Positions 50,157 through 58,924 of a stretch of DNA of 64,000 nucleotides are shown piece by piece; within the stretch, counting starts at the first letter, position 1, and every line of letters starts with the position of its first letter. The stretch is taken from positions 150,690 to 214,689 of the forward strand of contig JBFOME010000015.1 in the NCBI GenBank assembly GCA_040830705.1. The letters run 5' to 3'. The stretch comes from Ruegeria_C sp040830705. GTDB lineage: Bacteria > Pseudomonadota > Alphaproteobacteria > Rhodobacterales > Rhodobacteraceae. A program made the translations under genes and the position numbers. Under the pieces are notes generated by a model. That model was given only the letters and a program-made list of their open reading frames with translations. It made no database searches and was not told the origin of the DNA.

Positions 50157-51692
50157 TTATGCCTCCGCAAGCCCCAGTTTTTTTGCCAGCCCTATTCTCT
50201 GTATCTTGCCTGTCGCACCCTTCGGAATCTCTTCGAGAACAACTACTGAACTTGGTACTTTGAATTTAGCAAGCCGAGAACCGACAAAATCCCTAACTTC
50301 CTGACCCGCGATTGAGGCACCTTCTGCGAGCACGACCGCCGCGGCGATATCTTCGCCCAGTTTTTCGTGCGGCACAGCGAAACAAACTGCCTGAGCAACG
50401 TCCGGATGACTCAATAGAATGGCGTCCACTTCAAGCGGACTGATTTTCTCGCCACCTCGATTGATAAGCTCCTTAAGGCGTCCAGTCAGTCGCAGATAGT
50501 TCTCTTCGTCGAATGACCCTTGATCACCGGTGCGAAACCAAGTTTTTCCATCCACTTCAAAGAAATTGTCTGCATTTGCCTGCGGGTTGCTCTCGTATCC
50601 CGGTGTCACATTCGGACCACTGATAACGATTTCTCCGACATCCCGCGAAGCGATCAATACATTTTCCGTCTCGTCTGCAATTCTGACTTCGGGGCCAGCT
50701 GCTACTCCAACGTATCCGGGCTTTTGCTTTTGTGGAGGAAGCGGGTTGCAACACATTTGATGCGTTGCTTCAGTCATGCCGTAGGCCTCGATGACAGGTG
50801 CGTCAAAAGTCGCCACCAACTCTTCCATGACTGGCGCGGGCAACGACGCTGAAGAAGACCGCAAGAAACGCAAGCGCGATTGCGCAATGATCGATTGGTT
50901 TCGTGCGGCTCGGGCGAGAATAGCTTGGTGCATTGTTGGAACCGCCGTGTACCATGTCGGATCAACCTCAGCGACCTGTGAAAAAAAGCTGAGAGCGTTA
51001 AACCCAGGGGTGCAGCTAATTTGCGATCCAGCGCTCAAAGAAGCGGCGACAGCCGCGATCAGCCCGTGGATATGAAACAGAGGCATAATGCTCAGACAAC
51101 GATCGTCTGTCGTCAGCTTCAAAGAAGAAGCCACGTTCCGCGCCGACGAATAGATATTGGCCTGCGTCAAAGGAACGATCTTGGGACGCGACGTTGTTCC
51201 TGATGTGTGGAGTATCAGGGCGACGTCATCTTCACCCGGCGCTGATGTCTCAGCCACTCCGATTGGGTCACAGGCCAAAACGGAAAACTGTCCAGCTGGA
51301 CGAGAACTATCGCTAGAAATCCGCAAGACGGCCACACCCAGTTCAGTCGCCGCTTGCACAGCTGGGCCATTTTCGTTTTCGCTTACAAGAAGAGCCTTGG
51401 CTTTCAGGTCTTTGAGATAGAAGGTGTACTCTTCGAAAGTATACGCAGGGTTTAAAGGCGCCGTCGTCGCCACTTGGGCGACGGATATGAATGCCGTCGC
51501 CATCTCTGGTCCATTGGGCAACACAATTGCCACCCTGTCGCCACGCCCTATTCCGATCTGATGCAGATCCTCTTTGACCTTCGCGCACTGCTCGCGCAAA
51601 CCAAGGTAGCTCAACCAAGGCCGACCAGGGGCGCCAATGGCATTTGCCGTGTTTGCGTGGTGTGCGATCAATTCAGCGACTAAATGGGGCAT
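50157..51692 (-). CDS. Acyl-CoA ligase of the Pcs60/AAE3 (oxalate-CoA ligase-like) type
   Basis: 511 residues, AMP-forming synthetase. ATP loop ILHTSGTTSRPKIVPLTQAN, adenylate motif EAYGMTEATHQMCCNPLP, hinge WFRTGDQGSFDEENYLRLTG, the GRLKELINRGGEKISPLEVD segment and the C-terminal lysine in PKGATGKIQRIGL. The MTEATHQM and GGEKISPLEVD blocks are strongly reminiscent of yeast Pcs60 and plant AAE3, which activate oxalate; a specific substrate cannot be assigned from that alone. It is the middle gene of the leftward catabolic operon. It may activate the carboxylate released by the FAH hydrolases. Confidence 0.85.
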   Translation of the reverse strand: MPHLVAELIAHHANTANAIGAPGRPWLSYLGLREQCAKVKEDLHQIGIGRGDRVAIVLPNGPEMATAFISVAQVATTAPLNPAYTFEEYTFYLKDLKAKALLVSENENGPAVQAATELGVAVLRISSDSSRPAGQFSVLACDPIGVAETSAPGEDDVALILHTSGTTSRPKIVPLTQANIYSSARNVASSLKLTTDDRCLSIMPLFHIHGLIAAVAASLSAGSQISCTPGFNALSFFSQVAEVDPTWYTAVPTMHQAILARAARNQSIIAQSRLRFLRSSSASLPAPVMEELVATFDAPVIEAYGMTEATHQMCCNPLPPQKQKPGYVGVAAGPEVRIADETENVLIASRDVGEIVISGPNVTPGYESNPQANADNFFEVDGKTWFRTGDQGSFDEENYLRLTGRLKELINRGGEKISPLEVDAILLSHPDVAQAVCFAVPHEKLGEDIAAAVVLAEGASIAGQEVRDFVGSRLAKFKVPSSVVVLEEIPKGATGKIQRIGLAKKLGLAEA

Positions 51693-51752
51693 CTGTTATC
51701 CGTTTACAAAAGCGTCGGTTTCTTTCGCAAAGTAAGGTTGTCGCAGCAGGTC

Positions 51753-52436
51753 CTAAGTTACGCGTACATTCAGGCTGCCCAGCTTGTCGACGGCCAAGAC
51801 CATAACATCCCCTCGGTTGACGGGACCAACGCCAGAAGGTGTCCCTGAAAGGATAACATCACCAGCCGCAAGCTCGAAGTAATCGCTCAAGTACGAGATC
51901 ATCTCGTGGACTTTCCAAATCATCTGGTTCAAGTTGCCTTCTTGCCGAACTTCACCATTCACCGTCAGAGTAATGGGACCTTTATCAAGATGCCCGACTT
52001 CTGACACCTGGTGAATTGGTCCGCACGGCGCTGAGCGCTCGAATGCCTTACCAATTTCCCAAGGGCGGCCCATTTTTTTCATCTGTCCTTGCAGGTCGCG
52101 GCGGGTCATATCCAGCGAAAGCCCGTACCCAAAGACATGATCCAATGCATCATCCATCGAGATATTCGTGCCGCCGGATTTGAGCGCGACGTACATTTCA
52201 GCTTCGTGATGCACATCAGAACTGTGCGGGGGGTAAGGAAACTCGCCAGAAGGATCTAAATTGTTTGGGTTCTTTTGAAAGAAAAACGGGGGTTCCCGGT
52301 TCGGGTCATGGCCCATTTCAATTGCATGCGCCGCGTAATTTCGCCCAATACAGTACACGCGACGAACCGGGAACGTGCCGCCGCCCGCCACGGGTATTAC
52401 ATGCACCTGCGGCGCGGGAATAACATGATCGGGCAT
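51753..52436 (-). CDS. FAH-family hydrolase (fumarylpyruvate hydrolase-like)
   Basis: 227 residues, short FAH fold as in NagK-type fumarylpyruvate/acylpyruvate hydrolases. The metal-binding acids are seen in VHHEAEMYVAL (Glu, Glu) and GLSLDMTRRDLQ (Asp); the substrate cap ends FERSAPCGPI, and the C-terminal SGTPSGVGPVNRGD is the family signature. It cleaves a 2,4-dioxo acid into pyruvate and a carboxylate in known members. The ATG at 52436 has a strong ribosome binding site (AGGAGGAGA). First gene of the leftward operon; no gentisate dioxygenase or maleylpyruvate isomerase is nearby. Confidence 0.87.
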   Translation of the reverse strand: MPDHVIPAPQVHVIPVAGGGTFPVRRVYCIGRNYAAHAIEMGHDPNREPPFFFQKNPNNLDPSGEFPYPPHSSDVHHEAEMYVALKSGGTNISMDDALDHVFGYGLSLDMTRRDLQGQMKKMGRPWEIGKAFERSAPCGPIHQVSEVGHLDKGPITLTVNGEVRQEGNLNQMIWKVHEMISYLSDYFELAAGDVILSGTPSGVGPVNRGDVMVLAVDKLGSLNVRVT

Positions 52437-52590
52437 CGGTCTCCTCCTGAACGTTTGATCGCCACAGATCGGATTGCCACACGGACAGAATCCTTCCGAT
52501 CGGTGCCACGCCACAATCGAACGGACGTGGCCGCTTACCAAGTCATCGCCAAAACTCACGCTGTTTTGCAAGAGCCGCGGCTTCGATCTT

Positions 52591-52618
52591 GCCCAACCAT
52601 TTGCCGAATTGGTTGGGC
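52591..52618. repeat. Hairpin GCCCAACCA-N10-TGGTTGGGC between gntR and the FAH gene
   Basis: Perfect 9-bp arms directly after the GntR stop codon (13 bases). It lacks a T run in either direction. It could end the gntR transcript or be an operator, since CCAA/TTGG halves also occur in the gntR promoter region (53320-53340). Confidence 0.4.
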
Positions 52619-52630
52619 ATTGGAGCTACT

Positions 52631-53311
52631 TCAGCCGTAGGATTGCACGCTTTCTGGCAGCACGCGCGAATAGACCGATTTCAAGTGATCTACCATTGCA
52701 CTGGCCGCAAGTTCGCCGTCGCCCTTTGCTATTGCGGACACGATCACATCATGTTCGCGAAAACTGGAATAATCTTCTACGGGCTTTGAAGTTTCGCGTG
52801 GCTGGCCCCAAACAATCGATCTTCGCACCGAATTCAAAGTCTCAAAAAAGTACAGAAAAAGCTGGTTACGACTAGAACGGGCTATAGCGTAATGCAAATT
52901 GTTGTCCCAAGCTTCGTAGGTGCGCCAATCCTCTGCGGTGCGACACTTGTCTGCGCATAGCCTCATTTGCTCACGATCAGAGCGAGTAGAGTGGAGCGCC
53001 GCCAGGCGACTAAGCTGCGGCTCTATCGTAAATCGCACCGATACAACCTGTTCTGGTTTGATTTGATTGCCCAAGTAGGTAACGTCGGTGAGGTTAAGAA
53101 CCGGCCTGGAACCGACGAAAGTTCCGCGCCCCACATGGCGCCAGATAAGCCCCTGCGCCTCAAGCTCTGCCAACGCTCTTCGCAACTGATTACGGGTTGT
53201 CCCGAGTTCTGAACAAAGTTCGCGTTCAGGTGGGAGCCTGTCGTTGTGCCGGTATCCAGCATTGTTAATCAGGTCTCGTACGCGTTGCGCGAGTTCGGTT
53301 GGTGCGCTCAT
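52631..53311 (-). CDS. GntR family regulator (FCD/FadR subfamily)
   Basis: 226 residues. The winged helix (residues 10-70) has DRLPPERELCSELGTTRNQLRRALAELEAQGLIWRHVGRGTFVG, the FadR-type DNA-binding pattern. The helical FCD domain shows the metal-ligand pattern DNNLHYAIA...SSRN and the late histidine in REHDVIVSAI and MVDHLKSV. FCD proteins usually sense organic acids. It lies between the leftward FAH-ligase-reductase operon and the rightward FAH-ABC-Ldh operon, so it is the obvious candidate regulator of both. Start at 53311; the frame upstream is in the intergenic region. Confidence 0.9.
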   Translation of the reverse strand: MSAPTELAQRVRDLINNAGYRHNDRLPPERELCSELGTTRNQLRRALAELEAQGLIWRHVGRGTFVGSRPVLNLTDVTYLGNQIKPEQVVSVRFTIEPQLSRLAALHSTRSDREQMRLCADKCRTAEDWRTYEAWDNNLHYAIARSSRNQLFLYFFETLNSVRRSIVWGQPRETSKPVEDYSSFREHDVIVSAIAKGDGELAASAMVDHLKSVYSRVLPESVQSYG

Positions 53312-53452
53312 GTCCCCACCCAATTTGGTGATTGGTTGATTGATTGAAACGCCAAGTCGGAAAAAACTCAAGGGCAAGAGGAAAGCAAAAAACGAGTCGC
53401 CGGACGGGATCCGTGACCACAGCTTGATACCAGTATTAGGGAGGAGTGCCGA

Positions 53453-54367
53453 GTGCGGTTAGCAACTGTTTCCATAGAGGGCCATGCCGTTTGTGTTGCA
53501 GTACTTGGCGATGGCAGCAAGCTGAACGTTTTGCGCGCAGCGCAAATACTTGGCGAGACGCTGGACGCCAGCTCAATGCAGCGGCTGATCGCGGGTGGCC
53601 GTGCGACACTTGAAGTATTGAGAACGCTCATTTCGTCGGCCGAAGCAGGTGATCTCAAGGATGCATTGGCCCCCGATGATGCGCCATTTATTGCTCCAAT
53701 TCCCACCCTACGTAAGAATGTTTTCTGTGTGGGGCGCAACTATGCTGAACACATTGCCGAGGGCGAACGGGCTCAAAAACAAAAGATTGGTGTAACAGAG
53801 CATCCGGTTTTCTTCACAAAACCGCCGACCTCCATTGTCGCGCCGGAGGCAGACATTCTGATATTTCCTACGGTCTCACAAGCCATAGATTACGAAGTTG
53901 AACTGGCAATTGTGATTGGAAAATCGGGGCGAAATATAGCTAAGGCTGACGCATACGAGCATGTATTCGGCTATACGATCCTCAACGACATCACCGCTCG
54001 AGACATCCAACGCCGACATGGTGGACAATATTTCAAAGGCAAGGGCTTGGATGGGTCTTGCCCGATGGGCCCCTGCATTGTGACCGCTGATGCGGTCAGT
54101 GATCCGCATTCATTATCGATCGGACTAAAGATCAACGGCGAACAGCGCCAAAATGGAACTACGTCGGACATGATTTTCGACATTCCAATGCTGATCGCAT
54201 CCCTGTCAGAAGGTTTGACGCTGGAACCGGGTGACATAATCGCGACCGGTACGCCTTCAGGTGTCGGATATGCAATGGACCCACCACAGTTTCTGAAAGA
54301 CGGGGACATCGTGGTTTGTGAAATCTCAGAAATCGGCACGCTCAGGAATACCGTGCGCGCCGTGTAA
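53453..54367 (+). CDS. FAH-family hydrolase (long form)
   Basis: 304 residues: an N-terminal 70-residue domain, then the FAH fold with NVFCVGRNYAEHI, the acids in IDYEVELAIVIGK and LNDITARDIQRRHGGQ, and ATGTPSGVGYAMDPP. It is a different subgroup from the FAH protein encoded at 51.75 kb (longer, with an N-terminal extension as in 2-keto-3-deoxy acid or diketo acid hydrolases). The start is a GTG with GGGAGGAG seven bases upstream. It heads the operon with the ABC importer and the Ldh-family dehydrogenase. Confidence 0.87.
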   Translation: MRLATVSIEGHAVCVAVLGDGSKLNVLRAAQILGETLDASSMQRLIAGGRATLEVLRTLISSAEAGDLKDALAPDDAPFIAPIPTLRKNVFCVGRNYAEHIAEGERAQKQKIGVTEHPVFFTKPPTSIVAPEADILIFPTVSQAIDYEVELAIVIGKSGRNIAKADAYEHVFGYTILNDITARDIQRRHGGQYFKGKGLDGSCPMGPCIVTADAVSDPHSLSIGLKINGEQRQNGTTSDMIFDIPMLIASLSEGLTLEPGDIIATGTPSGVGYAMDPPQFLKDGDIVVCEISEIGTLRNTVRAV

Positions 54368-54425
54368 GTGGCTCCTGCATTGCTGAATCTGCGGGATGTC
54401 AATCATGCAAGGGAGGAAGACTACA

Positions 54426-55454
54426 ATGATGAACAGAAGGACTTTCACAGCGTCCTTGCTTTCGGCAGTTCCGGTAGCGGGAGCGTTGGGGACAAAAGGC
54501 TTTGCGCAGGACTTGCGTAAGATAACCTTCGTGCAGCCAAGCCCATCGGCAATCAATTCATTTCCGGTTTTTGTCGCCATTGGCGAAGGTTACTTTGCGG
54601 ATGAAGGTTTGGATGTGACCGTTGAGGCGATAAACGGCTCGGGGGCCGTGCTTCAGGCATTATCTGCCGGGCAGGCGCACTTTGGTCGCCCAGGACCTGG
54701 CCCACTGATTGCAGCACGGTCGCGCGATGTGGATGCCGTACACATCTACAACGTTGCGGCGCGCAGCAACTTCGGCATCGCGGTGCCGGAAGATTCTGAA
54801 GTTCAAAGCGTTGAAGAATTGCGCGGAAAGGTGATCGGAACCGGAACCGCCGACGGTGCCGAAGTAGGTTTTGCACGTAACGTCTTGACCGGTGCCGGTA
54901 TGAAAGAAGGCGAGGACTTCACATTCCTTACAGTCGGCGACGGTGGCCCAGCAACTGCAGCATTCCTGAACGGTGAAATCGACGCCTACTCCGCCTCAAC
55001 AGCAGATACAGCAATCCTGAACCAACGCGGAATGAAAGTGCGTGACATCACGCCTGCGGAATTCGGGCGTTTCTTCGGTAACGGTATCGCAACTATGGCC
55101 GATACCATCGCCAACGATCGCGAATTGGTCGAAGCCTGGAGCCGCGCCTTCGCACGTGGTCATGCATTTGCGCTCGATGACGCCAACCGTGAAGCTGTTT
55201 TGAAGCATTTGGCAGACGGCAATCCACAGGAAGGGGAGGACAAGGAGTTCCAGTCAGCGCTGTTCGACGCCGTGCGCTCGAAAACCATAGCAGCGGATCC
55301 AAGCAATGGTCTGGGATGGTACCCCGCCGAAGTCTGGCAAGAATGGCAAGACGCACTGGTCGCAGGTGGCGAGATTCCGGGGCCACTTGATGACCTGAGC
55401 GCTGCTTGGACCAATGAGTTTGCTGCCATTGGCAACGAGGCCGCCAGCAAATGA
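54426..55454 (+). CDS. ABC transporter substrate-binding protein (NMT1/SsuA-like), Tat-type signal
   Basis: 342 residues. The signal has a twin-arginine look (NRRTFTASLLSAVPVAGALG) and would be cut near GFAQ. The mature part matches NMT1/SsuA-like binding proteins (FPVFVAIGEGYFADEGLDVTVE, then AGQAHFG and LRGKVIGTGTADGAEV). This group binds sulfonates, thiamine precursors, nitrate or various aromatic and organic acids. Two adjacent ATGs (54426, 54429) follow GGGAGGAAG. Its stop overlaps the ATPase gene by four bases. Confidence 0.88.
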   Translation: MMNRRTFTASLLSAVPVAGALGTKGFAQDLRKITFVQPSPSAINSFPVFVAIGEGYFADEGLDVTVEAINGSGAVLQALSAGQAHFGRPGPGPLIAARSRDVDAVHIYNVAARSNFGIAVPEDSEVQSVEELRGKVIGTGTADGAEVGFARNVLTGAGMKEGEDFTFLTVGDGGPATAAFLNGEIDAYSASTADTAILNQRGMKVRDITPAEFGRFFGNGIATMADTIANDRELVEAWSRAFARGHAFALDDANREAVLKHLADGNPQEGEDKEFQSALFDAVRSKTIAADPSNGLGWYPAEVWQEWQDALVAGGEIPGPLDDLSAAWTNEFAAIGNEAASK

Positions 55455-56260
55455 ACGCTGTAGTCACCCATGAGTTTTCCGGCGCGCCCTTGGGCACGCC
55501 GGTCTACGAGTTGACCCATGTGAGCAAGACCTATGCGCGCAATCTGGTTGTCGCTCTCGAGGACATTAACCTGACGCTTCGGAAAGGAAGCTTCACATCT
55601 GTCATCGGGTCCAGTGGGTGCGGCAAGTCAACTCTGCTCAAGATTATGGCGGGTTTGATCCCGCCCACCAAGGGGCGTGTGATCCTTCAGGGGAAACCAG
55701 TGACTGGGACCCGCCGGGACATTGGTATGATGTTTCAGCAAGCGACGCTATTCCCCTGGAAAACGGCCGTAGAAAACATCGTCTTGCCGATTGAAATCCG
55801 CGATGGAAAGGCGGCGGCCAAGCAAGCTATGGCCAAGGCGCATGAACTTTTGGACATCGTGGGTTTGCAAGGGTTCGAAAACGTATATCCGAACGAATTG
55901 TCAGGCGGCATGGCACAGCGCGCTTCGATCTGCCGAATGCTGATCACGGAACCAGCCGTGCTTTTGATGGACGAACCCTTCAGCGCGCTCGATGAATTGT
56001 CGCGCGACATGATGAACATGGAATTGCAGCGGATTTGCCGAGAACAGGATGCGACTGCTTTTCTTGTAACGCACTCCATTCAGGAAGCTGTTATTTTGTC
56101 TGACGAAATCGTCGTTTTGAAGCCGCGTCCGGGCAGGATTGCCGAAATTGTTAAAGTCGACCTGCCGCGCCCACGCACGCTCGACATGATGACGACACCC
56201 AAATTCGGCGCTATCGTAGACTACATTCGCAGCCTCCTGGATAAGGGAGAAGAAATGTGA
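55451..56260 (+). CDS. ABC transporter ATP-binding protein (SsuB/TauB-like)
   Basis: 269 residues, complete ABC ATPase: Walker A GSSGCGKSTLLKIM, Q-loop FQQATLFPWKTA, signature LSGGMAQRASICRML, Walker B AVLLMDEPFSALDEL and the H-loop VTHSIQEAV. It powers the importer formed with the adjacent permease and binding protein. Start and stop both overlap neighbours (ATGA with the binding-protein gene; the permease GTG is inside the stop region). Confidence 0.93.
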   Translation: MNAVVTHEFSGAPLGTPVYELTHVSKTYARNLVVALEDINLTLRKGSFTSVIGSSGCGKSTLLKIMAGLIPPTKGRVILQGKPVTGTRRDIGMMFQQATLFPWKTAVENIVLPIEIRDGKAAAKQAMAKAHELLDIVGLQGFENVYPNELSGGMAQRASICRMLITEPAVLLMDEPFSALDELSRDMMNMELQRICREQDATAFLVTHSIQEAVILSDEIVVLKPRPGRIAEIVKVDLPRPRTLDMMTTPKFGAIVDYIRSLLDKGEEM

Positions 56261-57129
56261 GCGAAGTTCAGAATTACTCACCATCCGTGAAAGACGCTGC
56301 CCCCTCAGAAGACACTGTATGGGAGCAGAAAGTTCACTTTATCGACTCGGTACCTCGCTGGTTGGCGATGACCTTTGTTTTCGTGGTTTTCGTCGGAACT
56401 TGGCAAATTGTGACAAGCCTTAAGTTGGTCTCTCCGATTATTCTACCGACGCCGATGGAAACCCTCAAAGATATGATCTTCGTCGGGCAAAACCTTTTGA
56501 CCGGCGGCTACATGCTTGGCGCGTTGTGGATCACGATAAAAGAAGTCATCTACGGTTTTGCGCTGGCAATCGCGATCGGATTTTCGCTGGGCGTTCTTGT
56601 CGGAGAAACCGCCTTCGGCGAGAAAGCCGTAATGCCCTATTTGGTATCTATCGATACGATGCCTAAAGTCGCATTCGCTCCGCTATTTGTGGCTTGGCTG
56701 GGGTTCGGCATTGAATCCAAGGTGGCACTTGCGGCCTTTATCGCAACCTTTCCAATCGTCGTTGGTACTGCGGCTGGGCTTCACGCCGCCGACGAAAACG
56801 CGCGCATGTTGTTCAAGACGATGGGTGCGAGCCGAATGCAGACATTGATCAAGATGAAGCTGCCAACTGGTTTGCCGCAGATATTCACCGGCCTCAAAAT
56901 CGGAGCAGTCGGTGTTATGGCTGGCGCGATTACAGGAGAATTCCTGGGCGGAGGAAAGGGATTTGGTGAGCTGATCCGTGTTGCAGCCTCCCAGCTCAAT
57001 ACACCTCGGGTGTTCTCGTTGATCCTGTATCTCAGCCTCGTTGGTCTCGCTGTTTTTGCGTCAGTGGTTTGGACACAGCGTAAGCTGGTGTTCTGGCACA
57101 AAGAGCAGGTTGGCAGAGATGACTTCTGA
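56257..57129 (+). CDS. ABC transporter permease (SsuC/TauC-like)
   Basis: 290 residues, about six membrane helices with the EAA-type cytoplasmic loop visible as FKTMGASRMQTLIKMKLPTGLPQIFTGLKIG. The first 40 residues are soluble. The start is a GTG that overlaps the ATPase stop (GTGA). Its end overlaps the Ldh-family gene by 11 bases, which ties the dehydrogenase to the transporter and suggests it acts on the imported compound. Confidence 0.92.
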   Translation: MSEVQNYSPSVKDAAPSEDTVWEQKVHFIDSVPRWLAMTFVFVVFVGTWQIVTSLKLVSPIILPTPMETLKDMIFVGQNLLTGGYMLGALWITIKEVIYGFALAIAIGFSLGVLVGETAFGEKAVMPYLVSIDTMPKVAFAPLFVAWLGFGIESKVALAAFIATFPIVVGTAAGLHAADENARMLFKTMGASRMQTLIKMKLPTGLPQIFTGLKIGAVGVMAGAITGEFLGGGKGFGELIRVAASQLNTPRVFSLILYLSLVGLAVFASVVWTQRKLVFWHKEQVGRDDF

Positions 57130-58195
57130 GCCTGTGAAGATAAATTGCCAAGCCTTGCGTGAATTTGTGGCAAGCGCGCTCGTAACGAAAGGTGTGCCAG
57201 AAACCGATGCGGAAGGGGTGGCCTCGCTGATGGTTGAGGCCGACATTTTCGGCTACGGCACGCATGGGGTTTTTCGCCTGCGCCAGTACCTTGCCCGATT
57301 AGCAGGTGGCGGGTGCAACGCCACGCCCAACGTCACTATTGAACATGAAACCGTCGCGACCGCGCTGATTGACGGCGATGACGGCCTTGGTCACCTGGCT
57401 ATGTCGGCAGCGCGCGATCTTGCAATAGAAAAGGCAAGAGAGGCCGGTATCGGATGGGTCGGTGTCCGGCGCGGCAACCATGCAGGACCGCTGGCACTTT
57501 ATGTGCGCCCGCAAGCCGAGGCTGGGCTGCTTGGCATGGCCGCGGCGGTGGGCAGTGCAAACCACGTGCCGCCCTATGGCGGAAGCGACTTGCTTCTTGG
57601 CACCAATCCTATCGCTTTCTCTGCCCCTGCCGATGGCCCGGACCCGTTCGTGTTCGATATGGCGACGACCGTTGCCGCGATGGGTAAGATCAAAACTCTG
57701 TTGCAGCAAGGCGAACCTATGCCCGAAGGTTGGATGGTTGGGCGTGATGGCAATCCGTTGACGGACCCTGCCCGTAAGTCAGAAGGGTTTCTTTTGCCGA
57801 TCGGCGGTCCGAAAGGTTTCGGCCTTTCCGTGGCTATCGGGCTGATGGCCGGAGTGCTGAATGGCGCGGCATTCGGCTCTGACGTGGTTAATTTCACCTC
57901 GGACACAACTTCATCCACAAACACCGGCCAGTTCGTTATGGCGCTCAATCCGGCAGCCTTTGGGCTGGGCAATGACTTTGCTTCTAACGCAGCCCGCGTC
58001 TTCTCTGAAATGCGCGCTTCGCCCCCCCTGCCCGGTCACGACCCGGTGCGCTTGCCCGGAGACGGCAAAACGGCTGTCGCAGAGGCCCGCCGCAAAGACG
58101 GTGTGAGGCTGAACCCCGCTCTTTGTCGAGACCTCAACAAACTTGCCGAAGACTGTGGGCTGTCCCCGCTGTTTCCTGATCTCAGCGCCGACTAG
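57119..58195 (+). CDS. Ldh-family (malate/L-lactate/sulfolactate-type) 2-hydroxyacid dehydrogenase
   Basis: 358 residues of the unusual Ldh_2 fold, unrelated to Rossmann-type lactate dehydrogenases; members oxidise malate, L-lactate, ureidoglycolate or sulfolactate with NAD(P). Family motifs: EADIFGYGTHGVFRLRQYL, GVRRGNHAGPLALY, LLLGTNPIAFSAP, FVFDMATTVAAMGKI, and GPKGFGLSVAIGLMAGVLNG. The ATG at 57119 lies within the end of the permease gene. A role as the first oxidation step for an imported 2-hydroxy acid is inferred from the context. Confidence 0.88.
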   Translation: MTSEPVKINCQALREFVASALVTKGVPETDAEGVASLMVEADIFGYGTHGVFRLRQYLARLAGGGCNATPNVTIEHETVATALIDGDDGLGHLAMSAARDLAIEKAREAGIGWVGVRRGNHAGPLALYVRPQAEAGLLGMAAAVGSANHVPPYGGSDLLLGTNPIAFSAPADGPDPFVFDMATTVAAMGKIKTLLQQGEPMPEGWMVGRDGNPLTDPARKSEGFLLPIGGPKGFGLSVAIGLMAGVLNGAAFGSDVVNFTSDTTSSTNTGQFVMALNPAAFGLGNDFASNAARVFSEMRASPPLPGHDPVRLPGDGKTAVAEARRKDGVRLNPALCRDLNKLAEDCGLSPLFPDLSAD

Positions 58196-58237
58196 CAGCG
58201 CATCCGTGGGAAGCTGGTAGGCGCACTTGACGAGAGT

Positions 58238-58915
58238 TTAGCGAGGTGTCTCGTCCTCTGCCTCCAGCGCTTTCAGAAGAGCAGAAAGTTTATTCATCAT
58301 GTGAAGCTTCATAGTTTTGCCAAGCCCATCTGCATTGCGGGCTTTAAGCAACTCCATCATGGCTTCATGTTCATCAATTGCCTGCGCCCAGCGTTCGTCC
58401 GACAAGTTGGCCATAAAACGTGCACGGCGGACCCTCGCGGCCAAAAGCTTGTGGTGGTTTTCCAGAATGTCGTTTCGCGCGCCCTGAATAAGTGCCTGAT
58501 GGATGTCCTGATTGGCTTTGAAATATGCCTGCCGATCACGCGCCTTGTACGCGTTCAGCATATCCTTGTGACTACTCTCAATCCGTTGAATTTCTACGGA
58601 GTCCATCTGCTGACAGGCCAGTTCCCCCACCAGTTGTTCAAGCGCTGCAAGCACTGGAAACGTGTTCTCCAATTCCTCTCTCGTTACACTCGCAACGCGA
58701 GCACCACGATTGGCCTGAAGCACCACGAACCCTTCTGATGCAAGAACCTTTAGGGCTTCTCTCAGTGGTGTCCGAGAAACACCCAATGAGTCGCAAAGTT
58801 GCTTCTCAGGCACTTTTTCACCCGGCTTCAACACATCCTCTACAACAAGGTTGCGCAAGCGTTCGACCAGTTCTTCATGTAACGTCGTGCGCTTGATGCT
58901 ATCCGTCAGATTCAT
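58238..58915 (-). CDS. GntR family regulator (FCD subfamily)
   Basis: 225 residues. Winged helix with KVPEKQLCDSLGVSRTPLREALKVLASEGFV, the classic GntR pattern, then a helical FCD domain (KANQDIHQALIQGARN, IDEHEAMMELLKA). Start at 58915 with AGGAAG five bases upstream. It is the last gene of the leftward unit, nine bases after the FAD/Fe-S oxidase stop, so it is cotranscribed with the enzyme it presumably controls; palindromes in the promoter at 61.86 kb are candidate sites. Confidence 0.9.
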   Translation of the reverse strand: MNLTDSIKRTTLHEELVERLRNLVVEDVLKPGEKVPEKQLCDSLGVSRTPLREALKVLASEGFVVLQANRGARVASVTREELENTFPVLAALEQLVGELACQQMDSVEIQRIESSHKDMLNAYKARDRQAYFKANQDIHQALIQGARNDILENHHKLLAARVRRARFMANLSDERWAQAIDEHEAMMELLKARNADGLGKTMKLHMMNKLSALLKALEAEDETPR

Positions 58916-58924
58916 TGCCACTTC

